Below, piece by piece: positions 1 to 9,057 of a stretch of DNA of 60,807 nt. The DNA is taken from contig SVDT01000003.1 of assembly GCA_015057775.1 (NCBI GenBank), forward strand, positions 1-60,807. The letters are read 5' to 3'. Position numbers and translations under genes: made by a program. Source of the DNA: Paenibacillaceae bacterium. Lineage in GTDB: Bacteria; Bacillota; Clostridia; Lachnospirales; Lachnospiraceae. The notes below the pieces were generated by a model, which was not told the DNA's origin, searched no databases, and saw only the letters and a list, made by a program, of their open reading frames with translations. Position 1 is the first letter of the stretch; each line of letters opens with the position of its first letter.

Positions 1-1013
1 AAAGAGCTGTCTGCAGGTTGATCTGTCAAATGCTTCCAAACCCATATAACCAACAGTTCAAAAACCAGCATGGCTGCTACCGGATGACCAGGAAGTCCTG
101 CCAAAAGTGTACGGCTGATTTCATCATATCCTACAATAGTTGGCTTTCCCGGTTTTAATGCTAATCCATGAATGAATGAACCTTCACTTGCCACTTCGCC
201 AATGATATCATTGGTTGCATCCTTTTTCCCCTGAGAACTGCCACCTGATATGACAACCACATCACTCACCTGCATTGCCTGTATCACGGCTTCTTTTAAC
301 TTCTGTTCGTCATCCTTTTGTACCACTGTATTCAGTACTGTAAGGCCGTGTTTTTGTGCCTGGGCACAAAGTGAATAGGAATTAATATCTCTTATTTCCC
401 CCGGAGACGGTGTGTTATGAGGGGGAACCAGTTCATCCCCTGTGGATATAATGGTAATCTCCCATGGTTTAAAAACTATAACCTCTGTAATACCCAGGCT
501 TGCCATAGCTCCAATTTCCTGGGGACGGATCCTGGTTCCTTTCTTTATCACTATTTCTCCCTGCTCTATGTCTTCACCTGCTAAAACTACATTTTTCCCA
601 TAGGAAACCGGACTGTAAACGGCAATATGACTGCTGTCAAAGGCTTCACAGTATTCAACCATTACCACTGCATCTGCTCCAGGAGGAATCATTCCGCCGG
701 TTGGCACATAAGCGCATTCTCCGGCATGTATGTCTTTCAGGGCTGGAAAACCCATGTTAATTTCATCCACACATTCCAAAAAAACCGGCAGATTCTCCGA
801 TGATCCGGCGGTATCACCGGATATAACAGCATATCCGTCTACTACAGACCGGTGAAAGGCCGGTACCGGTTCCCTGGAAATAATGTCGCTGGCTAATATA
901 TATCCCTGGGATTCAAGTAATTTTCTGCATTCTGTCTTAATCAGCTTATTCTGCATGATATTTACTGTCTTATCTCTTGCTGATGCTATGGTATCTACCT
1001 TTAATAATTTCAT
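1..1013 (-). CDS. moeA: Molybdopterin molybdenumtransferase MoeA (C-terminus beyond the window)
   Basis: This frame runs from an ATG at 1013 to the left edge without a stop, giving about 337 residues of a protein usually near 400. The start reads MKLLKVDTIASA. Further on are FHRSVVDGYA, the GADAVVMVE segment, ISTGDELV and SGGSSQGKKD, all characteristic of MoeA. MoeA inserts molybdate or tungstate into adenylylated molybdopterin in the cytosol. It is the last visible gene of the leftward moaC-moaA-MOSC/mogA-tup operon, so here it may load tungsten rather than molybdenum. The family assignment is firm; the metal preference is inferred from the neighbouring tungstate-type transporter. Confidence 0.93.
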   Translation of the reverse strand, partial: MKLLKVDTIASARDKTVNIMQNKLIKTECRKLLESQGYILASDIISREPVPAFHRSVVDGYAVISGDTAGSSENLPVFLECVDEINMGFPALKDIHAGECAYVPTGGMIPPGADAVVMVEYCEAFDSSHIAVYSPVSYGKNVVLAGEDIEQGEIVIKKGTRIRPQEIGAMASLGITEVIVFKPWEITIISTGDELVPPHNTPSPGEIRDINSYSLCAQAQKHGLTVLNTVVQKDDEQKLKEAVIQAMQVSDVVVISGGSSQGKKDATNDIIGEVASEGSFIHGLALKPGKPTIVGYDEISRTLLAGLPGHPVAAMLVFELLVIWVWKHLTDQPADSS

Positions 1014-1035
1014 TCTTATTATTGCCTTTCCTGAT

Positions 1036-1722
1036 TCAGTTTCCAATCGTGTATTTTGACAAATATTGTCTGATAACAGGATTATCAGTATTAAGTAAAA
1101 TCTCATCCGGAGTTCCTGATGCGAGAATACTTCCTGCATCCATAAAGTGAATGCATTGACACAGCTTATAAATATGTGTCAGCTGATGGCTTACAATGAT
1201 CCATGTAGCCGGTTTTTTTGACTGAATTTCAAAAATTATCTGCTCAAACAGTACAACACTGTCCGGATCCATATTGGCCATGGTTTCATCAATAAAAATC
1301 ACTTCTGGCTCAAAGATCAATGCTCTTGCTAATGAAAGCTTCTGGCGTTCTCCGCTTGAGAGGCTTGGCGCATATTGTTTCTCTTTGCCGGAAAGCCCGC
1401 ACCTGTCTATCCATTCCATGATTATTTCTTTCTTAATAACCTGCTTCCTTATCTTTAATGGATAAGTGAGATTATTATATACCGTATCATGAAGCATATA
1501 GGGTCTTGGCGCTGTAATCACAATATCCCGCTTCGTTAATGTACCAAAATCCATAACCCCCATATCGGGCTTTAACAGCCCCGTCATCAGTTTAATCATT
1601 GTAGACTTGCCGCTTCCATTATTTCCTATAATACCATGTAATTTTTTCTCTTCCAGACATAAATCTTTAACACTTAACTGAAAGTCACCTATTTTTTTTT
1701 CCAGCTTAATTATTTTCAACAT
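1036..1722 (-). CDS. tupC: Tungstate/molybdate ABC transporter ATPase (TupC-like)
   Basis: A 228-aa ABC ATPase. The Walker A motif GNNGSGKST is near residue 33, the signature LSSGERQKLSLARAL near 120 and Walker B EVIFIDE near 140, followed by the switch histidine in IVSHQ. The start codon overlaps the end of the permease gene by 17 bases, so the two are translationally coupled. It energises import of the oxyanion bound by the lipoprotein encoded upstream. ATPase sequence alone cannot separate tungstate from molybdate or phosphate transporters; the assignment rests on the TupA-type binding protein and the molybdopterin genes on both sides. Confidence 0.85.
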   Translation of the reverse strand: MLKIIKLEKKIGDFQLSVKDLCLEEKKLHGIIGNNGSGKSTMIKLMTGLLKPDMGVMDFGTLTKRDIVITAPRPYMLHDTVYNNLTYPLKIRKQVIKKEIIMEWIDRCGLSGKEKQYAPSLSSGERQKLSLARALIFEPEVIFIDETMANMDPDSVVLFEQIIFEIQSKKPATWIIVSHQLTHIYKLCQCIHFMDAGSILASGTPDEILLNTDNPVIRQYLSKYTIGN

Positions 1723-2392
1723 TCTCTTCGTACCTTCTGAGAAAATCTACAAAACATTGGATTGTAAAAGAAATTATAAGCAGAACAAAACCCAAAGTAA
1801 TTGCTTCCCCAAAATCGCCTTTATTTCTCATTAATGATATTGCAGTAGTCATAGTCCTTGTCTTATACTTTATATTACCGCCTACAATCATCACAGCACC
1901 TACTTCGCTGATGGAACGTCCAAAACCGGTTATAAGGATGAAATAAATGTCATTTTTTATTTCCTTTATCACAAGCAGAAATGTCTGCCACCGGTCAGCA
2001 CCCATGCTTATTGCGAAGTTTCTTATCTGAGGCGCCATATTTTTACAGGACGTGTAAACCATCCCGCTGATTATTGGAGCAATGATTAATGTCTGTACAA
2101 TGACCATCGCCGGAAAAGTGAATAATAACTCCCATCTGCCCAAGGGCCCTCTTCTCATTAAAAGCAGATAAACTGCTAAACCTGCGACCACGGGCGGAAA
2201 TCCCATAAAAGTCCGGTTTATTCTGATAATCACCTTTTTACCGAAGAAGTCAACCCGTTCCAAGAACATACCAAACGGGACACCAAGTAAGGCAGAGATA
2301 AATGTAGAGACAATCCCCAGTTTCATTGTCAGTAGGATAATATCTATGATTTCCTGATTTATTTCAATGCCCATACTTGTCCAAAACTGCAT
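1706..2392 (-). CDS. tupB: Tungstate ABC transporter permease (TupB-like)
   Basis: A 228-aa inner-membrane permease with about five to six hydrophobic segments. It has the cytoplasmic coupling loop MGADRWQTFLLVIKEIKNDI (about residues 129-148) followed by FGRSISEVGAVMIVGGNIK, the EAA-loop region typical of TupB/WtpB permeases. It lies between the binding lipoprotein gene (16-base gap) and the ATPase gene (17-base overlap), the usual tupABC order. It forms the channel for tungstate or molybdate import. Family membership is clear; substrate is inferred from gene context. Confidence 0.86.
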   Translation of the reverse strand: MQFWTSMGIEINQEIIDIILLTMKLGIVSTFISALLGVPFGMFLERVDFFGKKVIIRINRTFMGFPPVVAGLAVYLLLMRRGPLGRWELLFTFPAMVIVQTLIIAPIISGMVYTSCKNMAPQIRNFAISMGADRWQTFLLVIKEIKNDIYFILITGFGRSISEVGAVMIVGGNIKYKTRTMTTAISLMRNKGDFGEAITLGFVLLIISFTIQCFVDFLRRYEENVENN

Positions 2393-2408
2393 TCATGCAG
2401 ACTCCTCT

Positions 2409-3305
2409 TTATTTATTTGCTGCCGCGTCAGGAGTAAATAAAGATTCTCCATACTCTTTTACACCAAAATCTCCGATGAGCTTCTGGGTATCATCTGAAA
2501 GTATCCAGTTAATGAAGTCCTGTGCGCCTTCTGCATTGATTTTTGAACTCTTTTCCGGATTTACCGCTATTACACCGTAATAATTGAGAAGCTGTTTATC
2601 CTTTTCACATACAATATCCATAGCTGTCTTTGATTTAGTGGCTAACCAGGTCGCCCTGTCTGAAAGCGTATAGGCATTTTTTTCTTCTGCCATCAGCAGG
2701 GTAGCCCCCATTCCCTGACCTGCACTGATATAATTGGGGTTGTCCGCAGGTGTTATATTCAGATTTTTCCAGATAGAGAGTTCCTTTGTATGGGTACCGG
2801 ATTCATCTCCACGGGATACGAAGGCGTCCTTATTATCAAATATAGTACGAAAGGTCTCTTCTGCATTATTATTCGTTTCTATTTCACCCTTCGGTCCCAC
2901 AACCACAAAATCATTATACATGACATCAAAACGTTTTAAACCATGTCCAGCCTGTATGAATGCTTCTTCCTTTGCTTTTGCATGCACAAGCAGTACATCC
3001 GCTTCTCCGTTCTCTCCCATCTTTAAGGCTTCTCCTGTACCGACGGCTATGGTATCCACTTCCCATCCTGTTTTTTTGGTAAAATCAGGCAGTAATTCAT
3101 CCAGAAGCCCTGAATCCTGTGTACTGGTAGTTGTTGCCAAAATTATCTTACCCTTTTTGGATGTTACAGAAGCTGTTGTTTCAGCAGAATTGTTTTTTGT
3201 TGTACTCTCTGCAACAGTGTTTTCGTGTTTTACAGAATTACTGCATGCTGATAATACAGTGCCTAATAAGATGCAGAAAAAAATTAAAGTAATTTTATTT
3301 TTCAT
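2409..3305 (-). CDS. tupA: Tungstate-binding lipoprotein (TupA-like)
   Basis: A 298-aa secreted solute-binding protein. The N-terminus has a signal peptide ending in the lipobox LSAC, so it is a membrane-anchored lipoprotein, followed by a Ser/Thr/Glu-rich linker. The mature part begins ILATTTSTQDSGLL and includes VDTIAVGTGEALKMGENGEADVLLVHA, the hallmark of TupA-type tungstate receptors; the TTSTQDSG and GTGEAL segments are oxyanion-contacting regions in the family. It is the first gene of the transporter trio and follows the MOSC/MogA gene by about 40 bases. WtpA-like molybdate binding cannot be excluded. Confidence 0.88.
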   Translation of the reverse strand: MKNKITLIFFCILLGTVLSACSNSVKHENTVAESTTKNNSAETTASVTSKKGKIILATTTSTQDSGLLDELLPDFTKKTGWEVDTIAVGTGEALKMGENGEADVLLVHAKAKEEAFIQAGHGLKRFDVMYNDFVVVGPKGEIETNNNAEETFRTIFDNKDAFVSRGDESGTHTKELSIWKNLNITPADNPNYISAGQGMGATLLMAEEKNAYTLSDRATWLATKSKTAMDIVCEKDKQLLNYYGVIAVNPEKSSKINAEGAQDFINWILSDDTQKLIGDFGVKEYGESLFTPDAAANK

Positions 3306-3346
3306 CTATTTAATCCCCTTTTTTATTTATATATAGGCCACTGTTC

Positions 3347-4291
3347 TTATCTTGCACAATTGTTAGCAGTTCCAATCAGGATCTTCAGACCGTGCTCAAG
3401 TTCAGTAATCACATAAGTAAGGCATTCTTCCACCGCTTTCGGACTTCCTGGCAGATTGAGTATTAATGTAGATTTTCGGATACCGCAGGCTGCTCTTGAT
3501 AACATAGACCGCTTTGTCATCTGCAGGCTGTAGGCACGCATAGCCTCCGGTATTCCGGGAACCATACGTTCAACGACTTTTTGAGTTGCCTCCGGCATAC
3601 AGTCTCTTTGAGAGAAACCGGTTCCACCGGTGGTTAATATAAGATCTGCTGTATGATTGTCACAGATATATTTCATCTCGTCGCATAACATGGTCATATC
3701 ATCAGGGAGAATGGTCCGGTGAACAACTTCATATCCATATTCTTTCACAATTCTGCAAATAACGGGTCCGCTTATATCCTCTCTTTCTCCTGCAAATCCA
3801 GAGTCGCTGGAGGTTATCACCGCCACCCGCAATTTATCAGTTTCCGTTTTCACCACTGCAGATTCCAATACGACCATATCATCCCCTTCCCGAATGATAC
3901 CACCTGATAATACACGGGCAAATACGCCCTCTCTGGGCATAATGCAATCTCCCATTTTATGAAAGATCTCACAACCGGTATGGCATTCTTTTCCAATCTG
4001 GGTAAGCTCTAAAAGAACGTCATTGCATTGAAATCTGGTGCCTACCGGCAGGGAGCGGAAATCAATTCCTTCCACGATAAGATTTTCACCAAATGCGCCT
4101 TCTGCCACTTCTGCTCCCCGGTCCTTAAATGCTTCAATCTTATCATTGGACAGAAGACTGACCTGTCTGTGCCATTTTCCAGCATGAGCATCTCCATTTA
4201 TTCCATATTCCTTAATAAATTCTGCCATATGGACATTTTTCTTTTGTGTTCCTTTTTTTTCACTGATGCAGACTGCGATTATTTTTCCCAT
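3347..4291 (-). CDS. MOSC domain - MogA/MoaB molybdopterin adenylyltransferase fusion
   Basis: A 314-aa two-domain protein. Residues 1-145 form a MOSC domain (GINGDAHAGKWHRQVSLLS, FGENLIVEG, QIGKECHTGC with the MOSC cysteine). Residues about 150-310 form a MogA/MoaB domain (VAVITSSDSGFAGEREDISG, LTTGGTGFSQRDCMPEAT, LNLPGSPKAVEECL). MogA activates molybdopterin by adenylylation before metal insertion; MOSC domains carry sulfur or bind mature cofactor. Joining both in one chain is known in clostridia. The gene lies between moaA and tupA in the operon. Both domains keep their conserved motifs, so both are probably active. Confidence 0.9.
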   Translation of the reverse strand: MGKIIAVCISEKKGTQKKNVHMAEFIKEYGINGDAHAGKWHRQVSLLSNDKIEAFKDRGAEVAEGAFGENLIVEGIDFRSLPVGTRFQCNDVLLELTQIGKECHTGCEIFHKMGDCIMPREGVFARVLSGGIIREGDDMVVLESAVVKTETDKLRVAVITSSDSGFAGEREDISGPVICRIVKEYGYEVVHRTILPDDMTMLCDEMKYICDNHTADLILTTGGTGFSQRDCMPEATQKVVERMVPGIPEAMRAYSLQMTKRSMLSRAACGIRKSTLILNLPGSPKAVEECLTYVITELEHGLKILIGTANNCAR

Positions 4292-4304
4292 AAGTATTCT
4301 TTTC

Positions 4305-5285
4305 TTATCCTCCTATTTTTGACATACCATCAAGTTCTAATGTTCCCTGGGGATTATCCCCTTTAAAGTTGTGGCTGACTGGCTTTTCATAAATCGTCTG
4401 CTCAATCATCTGTTCCAGAAAAGAATCCTCTTTATTGCCTCTTAAAACTTCTTTTAAGTCCGTTCCATGTTCATATTGCAGGCAGGTTTTTAAATAACCA
4501 TCGGAAGTAAGCCTTACCCGGTTGCATTCATTGCAGAATTTATGGGAAATCGCACTGATAAAACCAATATTACCCTCAAATCCGTATACTGAATAATAAT
4601 GGGCCGGTCCGTTTCCAAGTACAGAATCAACTGGTTCTAATGGTCCATAGGCTTCTTTCAAGATTGCAATGATGTCTTCTTCACTATAATAAGAGTAGTT
4701 TTTTCCAAGCCCAATGGGCATCATTTCTATAAAACGGACACCCAGTCTGGAATTCTTTGCCATACCGGCAATCTTTATAATATCTTTTTCATCTGTATCG
4801 AGAACCGGAACACAATTTAATTTTACTTTTAGTTTCGGATAATTAAGCGCATCCTGTATTGATGAAAGCACCTCATTTAAAGCATCTTTTCTTGTGATCT
4901 GCTCATATTTTGAAGGATTCAGCGTATCAAGGCTGATATTAACTCCATCTAATCCAGCTGCCGCAAGATCAGGAAGATATTCTCCCAGTAACAGACCGTT
5001 GGTTGTTAAGGTAACGTTTTTCATTCCAACCTGTGATTTCATCTGTCCAATGAGAAATGCAACATCTTTTCTTACCAGCGGCTCGCCCCCTGTTATCTTT
5101 ACTTTATCAATTCCAAGCTTTAAAAAGCATCTGCAAAGCCTGAGAATTTCATCAAAGGTCAGTATTTCTTTATGGGATAAAGATGGAACGCCCTCCTCTG
5201 GCATACAATAAATACAGCGAAGATTGCATCTGTCTGTTACTGAAATCCGAATATAATCAATCTTTCTATCCCACTTGTCAATCAT
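4305..5285 (-). CDS. moaA: GTP 3',8-cyclase MoaA
   Basis: A 326-aa radical SAM enzyme catalysing the first step of molybdopterin synthesis, rearranging GTP to 3',8-cyclo-GTP. The N-terminal [4Fe-4S]-SAM motif CNLRCIYC is at about residue 18, and the second C-terminal cluster motif is in [10 protein letters not shown] with a further cysteine in KTCLQYEHG. The chain ends in the double glycine needed for activity (SKIGG). The start overlaps the moaC stop by four bases, indicating coupled translation. Length matches the family. Confidence 0.95.
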   Translation of the reverse strand: MIDKWDRKIDYIRISVTDRCNLRCIYCMPEEGVPSLSHKEILTFDEILRLCRCFLKLGIDKVKITGGEPLVRKDVAFLIGQMKSQVGMKNVTLTTNGLLLGEYLPDLAAAGLDGVNISLDTLNPSKYEQITRKDALNEVLSSIQDALNYPKLKVKLNCVPVLDTDEKDIIKIAGMAKNSRLGVRFIEMMPIGLGKNYSYYSEEDIIAILKEAYGPLEPVDSVLGNGPAHYYSVYGFEGNIGFISAISHKFCNECNRVRLTSDGYLKTCLQYEHGTDLKEVLRGNKEDSFLEQMIEQTIYEKPVSHNFKGDNPQGTLELDGMSKIGG

Positions 5286-5770
5286 CCCATGTCCTTTCCG
5301 TTGAAAATATCTCCGCTTTTTCCTCCACTCTTTTTCTCAAGAAAAATATCCGTTATCTCCATATTCTTATCAATTGCTTTGCACATATCATAAACGGTAA
5401 GCAAAGTTACTGTAACTCCAGTGAGAGCCTCCATCTCAACTCCAGTTTTTCCTTCCGACTTAACCAGGCAGACCGCTTTAATACTCCCTGTTTCTCTGCA
5501 TACTTCAAAGTCTATCTGACATTTGTTTATGGCAAGCGGATGACACATAGGGATAAGAGAAGAGGTGTTTTTTACCGCCATGATTCCTGCTACCCTGGCT
5601 ACCCCAAGAACATCTCCCTTTTTCACAGTATGACTTAAAACGGCCTCCATAACCTCTGAATTAACAATGATCTTACCTTTTGCAACTGCTGTACGCACAG
5701 TGATATCCTTCTTTGATACATCAACCATAATTGCATTGCCATGGTCATCAAAGTGTGTCAATTCTCCCAT
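5282..5770 (-). CDS. moaC: Cyclic pyranopterin monophosphate synthase MoaC
   Basis: A 162-aa protein that converts the MoaA product to cyclic pyranopterin monophosphate. It opens with [18 protein letters not shown] and contains [31 protein letters not shown] and the terminal KSGGKSGD, all MoaC hallmarks including the active-site lysines near the C-terminus. A good ribosome site (AGGTGGTAATATT) precedes the ATG. It is the first gene of the leftward cofactor operon, with a promoter about 130 bases upstream. Confidence 0.95.
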   Translation of the reverse strand: MGELTHFDDHGNAIMVDVSKKDITVRTAVAKGKIIVNSEVMEAVLSHTVKKGDVLGVARVAGIMAVKNTSSLIPMCHPLAINKCQIDFEVCRETGSIKAVCLVKSEGKTGVEMEALTGVTVTLLTVYDMCKAIDKNMEITDIFLEKKSGGKSGDIFNGKDMG

Positions 5771-5902
5771 AATATTACCACCTCATCTTCCGGACTTTTA
5801 AAATAGTCGTAAATTAGTAAAGTTTCAAACGCTGTACCGCCTGTTAGTATCAAGAAAAGTGCATCATTTTATTTTTAAAAGCAATAGGCAATTTATGAAA
5901 TA

Positions 5903-5931
5903 AATATATAATATAAAGATAATTTTGTCAA
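5903..5931 (-). promoter_or_regulatory. Probable sigma-A promoter of the moaC operon
   Basis: On the minus strand TTGACA (5931-5926) is followed by a 17-base spacer and TATATT (5908-5903), facing moaC about 130 bases downstream. The region between the promoter and moaC is AT-rich with no riboswitch that I can recognise. Confidence 0.6.
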
Positions 5932-5953
5932 TATTAATTATTTTACGTGTCGC

Positions 5954-6079
5954 TTATTCGATTTTTTTGTCATATATTGCTAATTTTATAACTTTATTTA
6001 AATCCGCACGGTATAATTCTCCTCCGAAAATCATATGCGGAAATATATTTCTAACCGTAACAGTTTGTATTTTCCCCAT
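5954..6079 (-). CDS. Small unrecognised protein (41 aa) coupled to the MazG-like gene
   Basis: A short ORF starting ATG at 6079, five bases after the TGA of the MazG-like gene, with AGAGGTG six bases before the start. The product begins MGKIQTVTVRNIFPHMIFGG and ends YDKKIE; it has no membrane segment or cysteine. I do not recognise the family. The ribosome site and tight coupling support translation; the absence of any known homologue keeps confidence moderate. Confidence 0.5.
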   Translation of the reverse strand: MGKIQTVTVRNIFPHMIFGGELYRADLNKVIKLAIYDKKIE

Positions 6080-6084
6080 TACTA

Positions 6085-6402
6085 TCACCTCTCTTTTTCG
6101 GAGAACTCCAAAAATACTTTCTTATCAAATCCGCCGCGATGTATCAACTTTTCCACCCTCTTTCCTTCCAGCTCCTCTATGCTGTATCCCCGTGCTTTGC
6201 AAATTGCATACAAAACTTCCAGAACATCAGCCATTTCCTCCAGGCTTTTGTCTGCCTGATACTCATGTACTTCTTCAAAAAGTTTTTCATCCAGAGCAGC
6301 AAGATATTCCTCCTCTGACAATATATGATATTTTGCCTTGCGTCCACTATTTTCAATCATATCCGGAATCTTATCTCTTACCAGTTTATTGTGATCAACC
6401 AT
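6085..6402 (-). CDS. MazG-like / phosphoribosyl-ATP pyrophosphohydrolase-like protein
   Basis: The likely start is the ATG at 6402 (MVDHNKLVRDKIPDMIE), preceded by GGAAGG at good spacing, rather than an upstream in-frame codon at 6441; this gives 105 aa. The LVRDKIP opening, the EEYLAALDEKLFEEVHEYQ helix and the SLEEMADVLEVLYAI helix carry the EE..E..D metal-binding pattern of the all-alpha NTP pyrophosphohydrolase fold. Probable role: hydrolysis of non-canonical or excess nucleotides in the cytosol. Substrate unknown. Confidence 0.8.
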   Translation of the reverse strand: MVDHNKLVRDKIPDMIENSGRKAKYHILSEEEYLAALDEKLFEEVHEYQADKSLEEMADVLEVLYAICKARGYSIEELEGKRVEKLIHRGGFDKKVFLEFSEKER

Positions 6403-6486
6403 ATGTTTGTACCTTCCTTTATTATTTCGCCTCTTAAGCATATTCTTATTATACTATCAAAACTTTTTCAATAAAAGGAAAAGAAA

Positions 6487-6533
6487 AAACCGCTGCCATA
6501 TAAGTAGTCTGTAACCTCATATGACAGTGGTTT
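6487..6533 (-). terminator. Intrinsic terminator after mrp
   Basis: Arms at 6487-6501 and 6519-6533 pair over about 15 bases with two weak positions. On the minus strand the hairpin is followed by TTTTTTCTTTT, so it ends leftward transcription from the mrp gene. Confidence 0.75.
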
Positions 6534-6594
6534 ATATTTAACTGTTATACTGTTTTAAACTGTTTGCTCTGTTTTAACTGTTATACTTACACTT

Positions 6595-7437
6595 TTACTT
6601 CATACATTTTTCTATATGCTCTGCCGCACCTGACAGATAATCGCAGGAAAATCGTTCAAACTCTCCCTTATCTACCAGGCTTGCAAGTACTGGATCAATG
6701 GGAATTCTTCCTAAAATATCAACACCCGTTTCATCAGCTATTTCTCCCAGTTTGCTCTCTCCAAATATAGGAATTTCTTTTCCGCAATCCGGACATTTCA
6801 CATAACTCATGTTTTCCACATAGCCAAGAATGGGAATATTCATTAATTTAGCCATGTTATAGGCTTTCTTCACAATCATGGAGACCAGATCCTGAGGTGA
6901 GGAAACAATGACAATACCGTCCAGCGGAATGGACTGAAATACTGTCAGGGGAACGTCACCTGTTCCTGGCGGCATATCAATAAAAAGATAATCTAATTCC
7001 TCCCATACCACATCTGTCCAGAACTGTTTCACCGTGCCAGCCAGGATAGGACCTCTCCATACAACGGGAGCATCTTCTTTATCCAGCAGCAGATTTACGG
7101 ACATTATTTTTATGTTATTTACTGTTAGTTCCGGAAGTAACCCTAGTTCATTTGCAGAAGCTTTTCCTTTTATCCCAAACATTCTAGGAATAGAGGGACC
7201 TGTAATATCTGCATCTAAGATTCCCACACGGTATCCTTTTCTATTCAACAAAACCGCCAGCATTGCGGTTACAAATGATTTTCCTACTCCGCCTTTACCG
7301 CTAACAATACCAATTACATTTTTTATGGAACTGTACTGGTTTAACTGCTCCAGCAAACTTTCTTTGCTATGCTCGCAGCCTGCACAGGAATCCTTGGTAC
7401 AGCTGCTATTTGAACAACCCCTTGCATTCTCACTCAT
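6595..7437 (-). CDS. mrp: Mrp/NBP35-family iron-sulfur cluster carrier ATPase
   Basis: A P-loop ATPase of 280 aa from the preferred ATG at 7437 (MSENARGCSN, with AGGAG eight bases upstream). It has the deviant Walker A SGKGGVGKSFV, DADITGPSIPRMFG, the switch region DMPPGTGDVPLTVF and the C-terminal CPDC that binds a bridging Fe-S cluster. The N-terminus has an additional cysteine cluster (CSNSSCTKDSCAGC), as in NBP35-type proteins. It delivers Fe-S clusters to apoproteins in the cytosol. It follows the DUF89 gene closely and is ended by a terminator. Confidence 0.93.
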   Translation of the reverse strand: MSENARGCSNSSCTKDSCAGCEHSKESLLEQLNQYSSIKNVIGIVSGKGGVGKSFVTAMLAVLLNRKGYRVGILDADITGPSIPRMFGIKGKASANELGLLPELTVNNIKIMSVNLLLDKEDAPVVWRGPILAGTVKQFWTDVVWEELDYLFIDMPPGTGDVPLTVFQSIPLDGIVIVSSPQDLVSMIVKKAYNMAKLMNIPILGYVENMSYVKCPDCGKEIPIFGESKLGEIADETGVDILGRIPIDPVLASLVDKGEFERFSCDYLSGAAEHIEKCMK

Positions 7438-7494
7438 ATTCTCTTCTCCTGTCTTTTCCTTTGCTAAATATATTAATACTATTTTTGACATATG

Positions 7495-8349
7495 TCAATA
7501 TTTAGCATCTTCATAATGAAAAATATAATCATTAATTTTCACCTGAAACTTTTCTGCAATCGCCGGACACTTTGCTTTCAGCAGAAAAAACAAATTGCCT
7601 CTTTCTCCTGAAAGAGCTTCAAAGTTCCCCTGTCCTTTGCTGATAATAACGTCGGATCTTTCATAAATATCCATAAACTCAGGGCTGCAGTCAGCTAAAA
7701 TTGTCCCTGGAGATGCACAGCCGGTGGAAATGATTCGTGCAACCGTATTAAGTCCCGAATCCATTGCTTCTTTTTCTGTCACATCGTTAATAATAGGTTT
7801 CTCCCGTACTCCATAGGTGATTGCTGCGTCAGGAAAACTCTCTAACATGACTCTGTCAAATACTGTTTCACCTGTATTATCTCCAATAATAAGTATATTC
7901 TTCGCCTGTTGTAATTTTTCGGTAAAGATCTCCAGATCACAAATGGTAAATTCTTTTTCCAACTCCCTGCTAATGCTTTTTTCCAATTCTGGATTACAAT
8001 AGACTGCCGCGTCCAGATTATTTCCTACAGCTGCTACTTTTAGAGCCCAGTATATGCTGTTATCTTTTTTTTGCAGAAAGTCTTTTAAAAACGGATATAA
8101 ATCCTTTGCTGTCTGTAAATCTCTATTTTTTATCTGCTGATATGGATCAGGATTGCCAGTCTCGTTCTTAACCAGATTATGAATTTCCTTTGCCAGCTGG
8201 GGAGAATTTTTGTATTTATCATATTCTGTCAGCAATTTTATTGTATCTTTCATAATTTTATTATGGATTTCTTTCTGATCTGTGGCTATTCTGGCTGCCT
8301 CCAGAGACTGGCGCAGTAAACATGGGATGCAATCGATTAATAATTCCAT
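7495..8349 (-). CDS. DUF89 / ARMT1-like metal-dependent phosphatase family protein
   Basis: A 284-aa protein from the ATG at 8349 (MELLIDCIPCLLRQ), chosen over an in-frame upstream codon because AGGGGG lies about seven bases before it. The DCIPCLLRQ opening with CxxC, the central IIGDNTGETVFDRV and ISKGQGNFEALSG near the end are diagnostic of the bacterial/archaeal DUF89 subfamily. Family members are metal-dependent damage-control phosphatases; the physiological substrate of the CxxC subfamily is not established. The neighbouring Mrp gene suggests only a shared transcript. Confidence 0.88.
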   Translation of the reverse strand: MELLIDCIPCLLRQSLEAARIATDQKEIHNKIMKDTIKLLTEYDKYKNSPQLAKEIHNLVKNETGNPDPYQQIKNRDLQTAKDLYPFLKDFLQKKDNSIYWALKVAAVGNNLDAAVYCNPELEKSISRELEKEFTICDLEIFTEKLQQAKNILIIGDNTGETVFDRVMLESFPDAAITYGVREKPIINDVTEKEAMDSGLNTVARIISTGCASPGTILADCSPEFMDIYERSDVIISKGQGNFEALSGERGNLFFLLKAKCPAIAEKFQVKINDYIFHYEDAKY

Positions 8350-8413
8350 TTTATTTCCCCCTGAATTCATTTTCTTTCATTATAACAGATATTCAGCCAG
8401 CTTGAGCTGACAA

Positions 8414-8454
8414 AAGAAAAGATTGAGGCAACAAATGTGTCTCAATCTTTTCTT
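8414..8454 (-). terminator. Intrinsic terminator of the methyltransferase gene
   Basis: Perfect 14-base arms (8414-8427 and 8441-8454) lie just beyond the methyltransferase stop codon; on the minus strand the hairpin is followed by a TTTT-containing tract. Confidence 0.8.
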
Positions 8455-8457
8455 TAT

Positions 8458-9033
8458 CTATTTTTTCTTTGCATCTGCAATGTAAAAATAATCGTTAAAA
8501 TCCGTGAACTTTATATCTTTAAATCCTGCCCTTTGAAGATTTCTTTTTAAAGTATTCTTATCCAGCCGGTGATCAGCTGGGGGTCCATAGTCACTTTCTT
8601 TCCTGATCCATTCAATAATAATGATTCGCCCGTCAGGGAGCAGAATCCGATTTGCTTCCTTTAAAAATTTCTCACGCATCTTGACTTCATGCATTACGGT
8701 ACATAAAAAAGCAAGGTCAACGGATTTATCCTCTAAAATCAAACGGTACTCCTGTGTCACAACCGGGCGCACATTTTTTATATTTCGTTCCAGCATTCCC
8801 GCTTCCACATCATCAAGCATCTCTTTTTCTATATCCAAAGCATATACAATTCCCTCTTTGCCTACCGCCTCGGATAATGGGAAAGTGAAAAAACCAATTC
8901 CACAGCCTATATCTGCAACAACATCCGATTCTTTGATCCCGACTGTTTTCAGGATCTCTTTTGCAGGCAATACTTCTCTGCGTTTTGGACTGTCCAGCTT
9001 GCTCTTATTTATTACTTTAAATTTGTGTGCCAT
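8458..9033 (-). CDS. Class I SAM-dependent methyltransferase (UbiE/COQ5-like)
   Basis: Starts at the ATG at 9033 (MAHKFKVINKSKLDSPKRR) with GGAG six bases before it; an in-frame TTG at 9045 is less likely. The 191-aa product has motif I DVVADIGCGIGFFTFPLSEAVG, the acidic end of strand 2 in VYALDIEKEMLDD and the SVDLAFLCTVMHEV segment, so it binds SAM. The acceptor is unknown. It follows trxA by about 24 bases, probably one transcript. Similar small methyltransferases often accompany thioredoxin genes in clostridia, but no function can be assigned. Confidence 0.82.
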   Translation of the reverse strand: MAHKFKVINKSKLDSPKRREVLPAKEILKTVGIKESDVVADIGCGIGFFTFPLSEAVGKEGIVYALDIEKEMLDDVEAGMLERNIKNVRPVVTQEYRLILEDKSVDLAFLCTVMHEVKMREKFLKEANRILLPDGRIIIIEWIRKESDYGPPADHRLDKNTLKRNLQRAGFKDIKFTDFNDYFYIADAKKK

Positions 9034-9057
9034 ATCTTGCTCCAATCGTAATATTTT

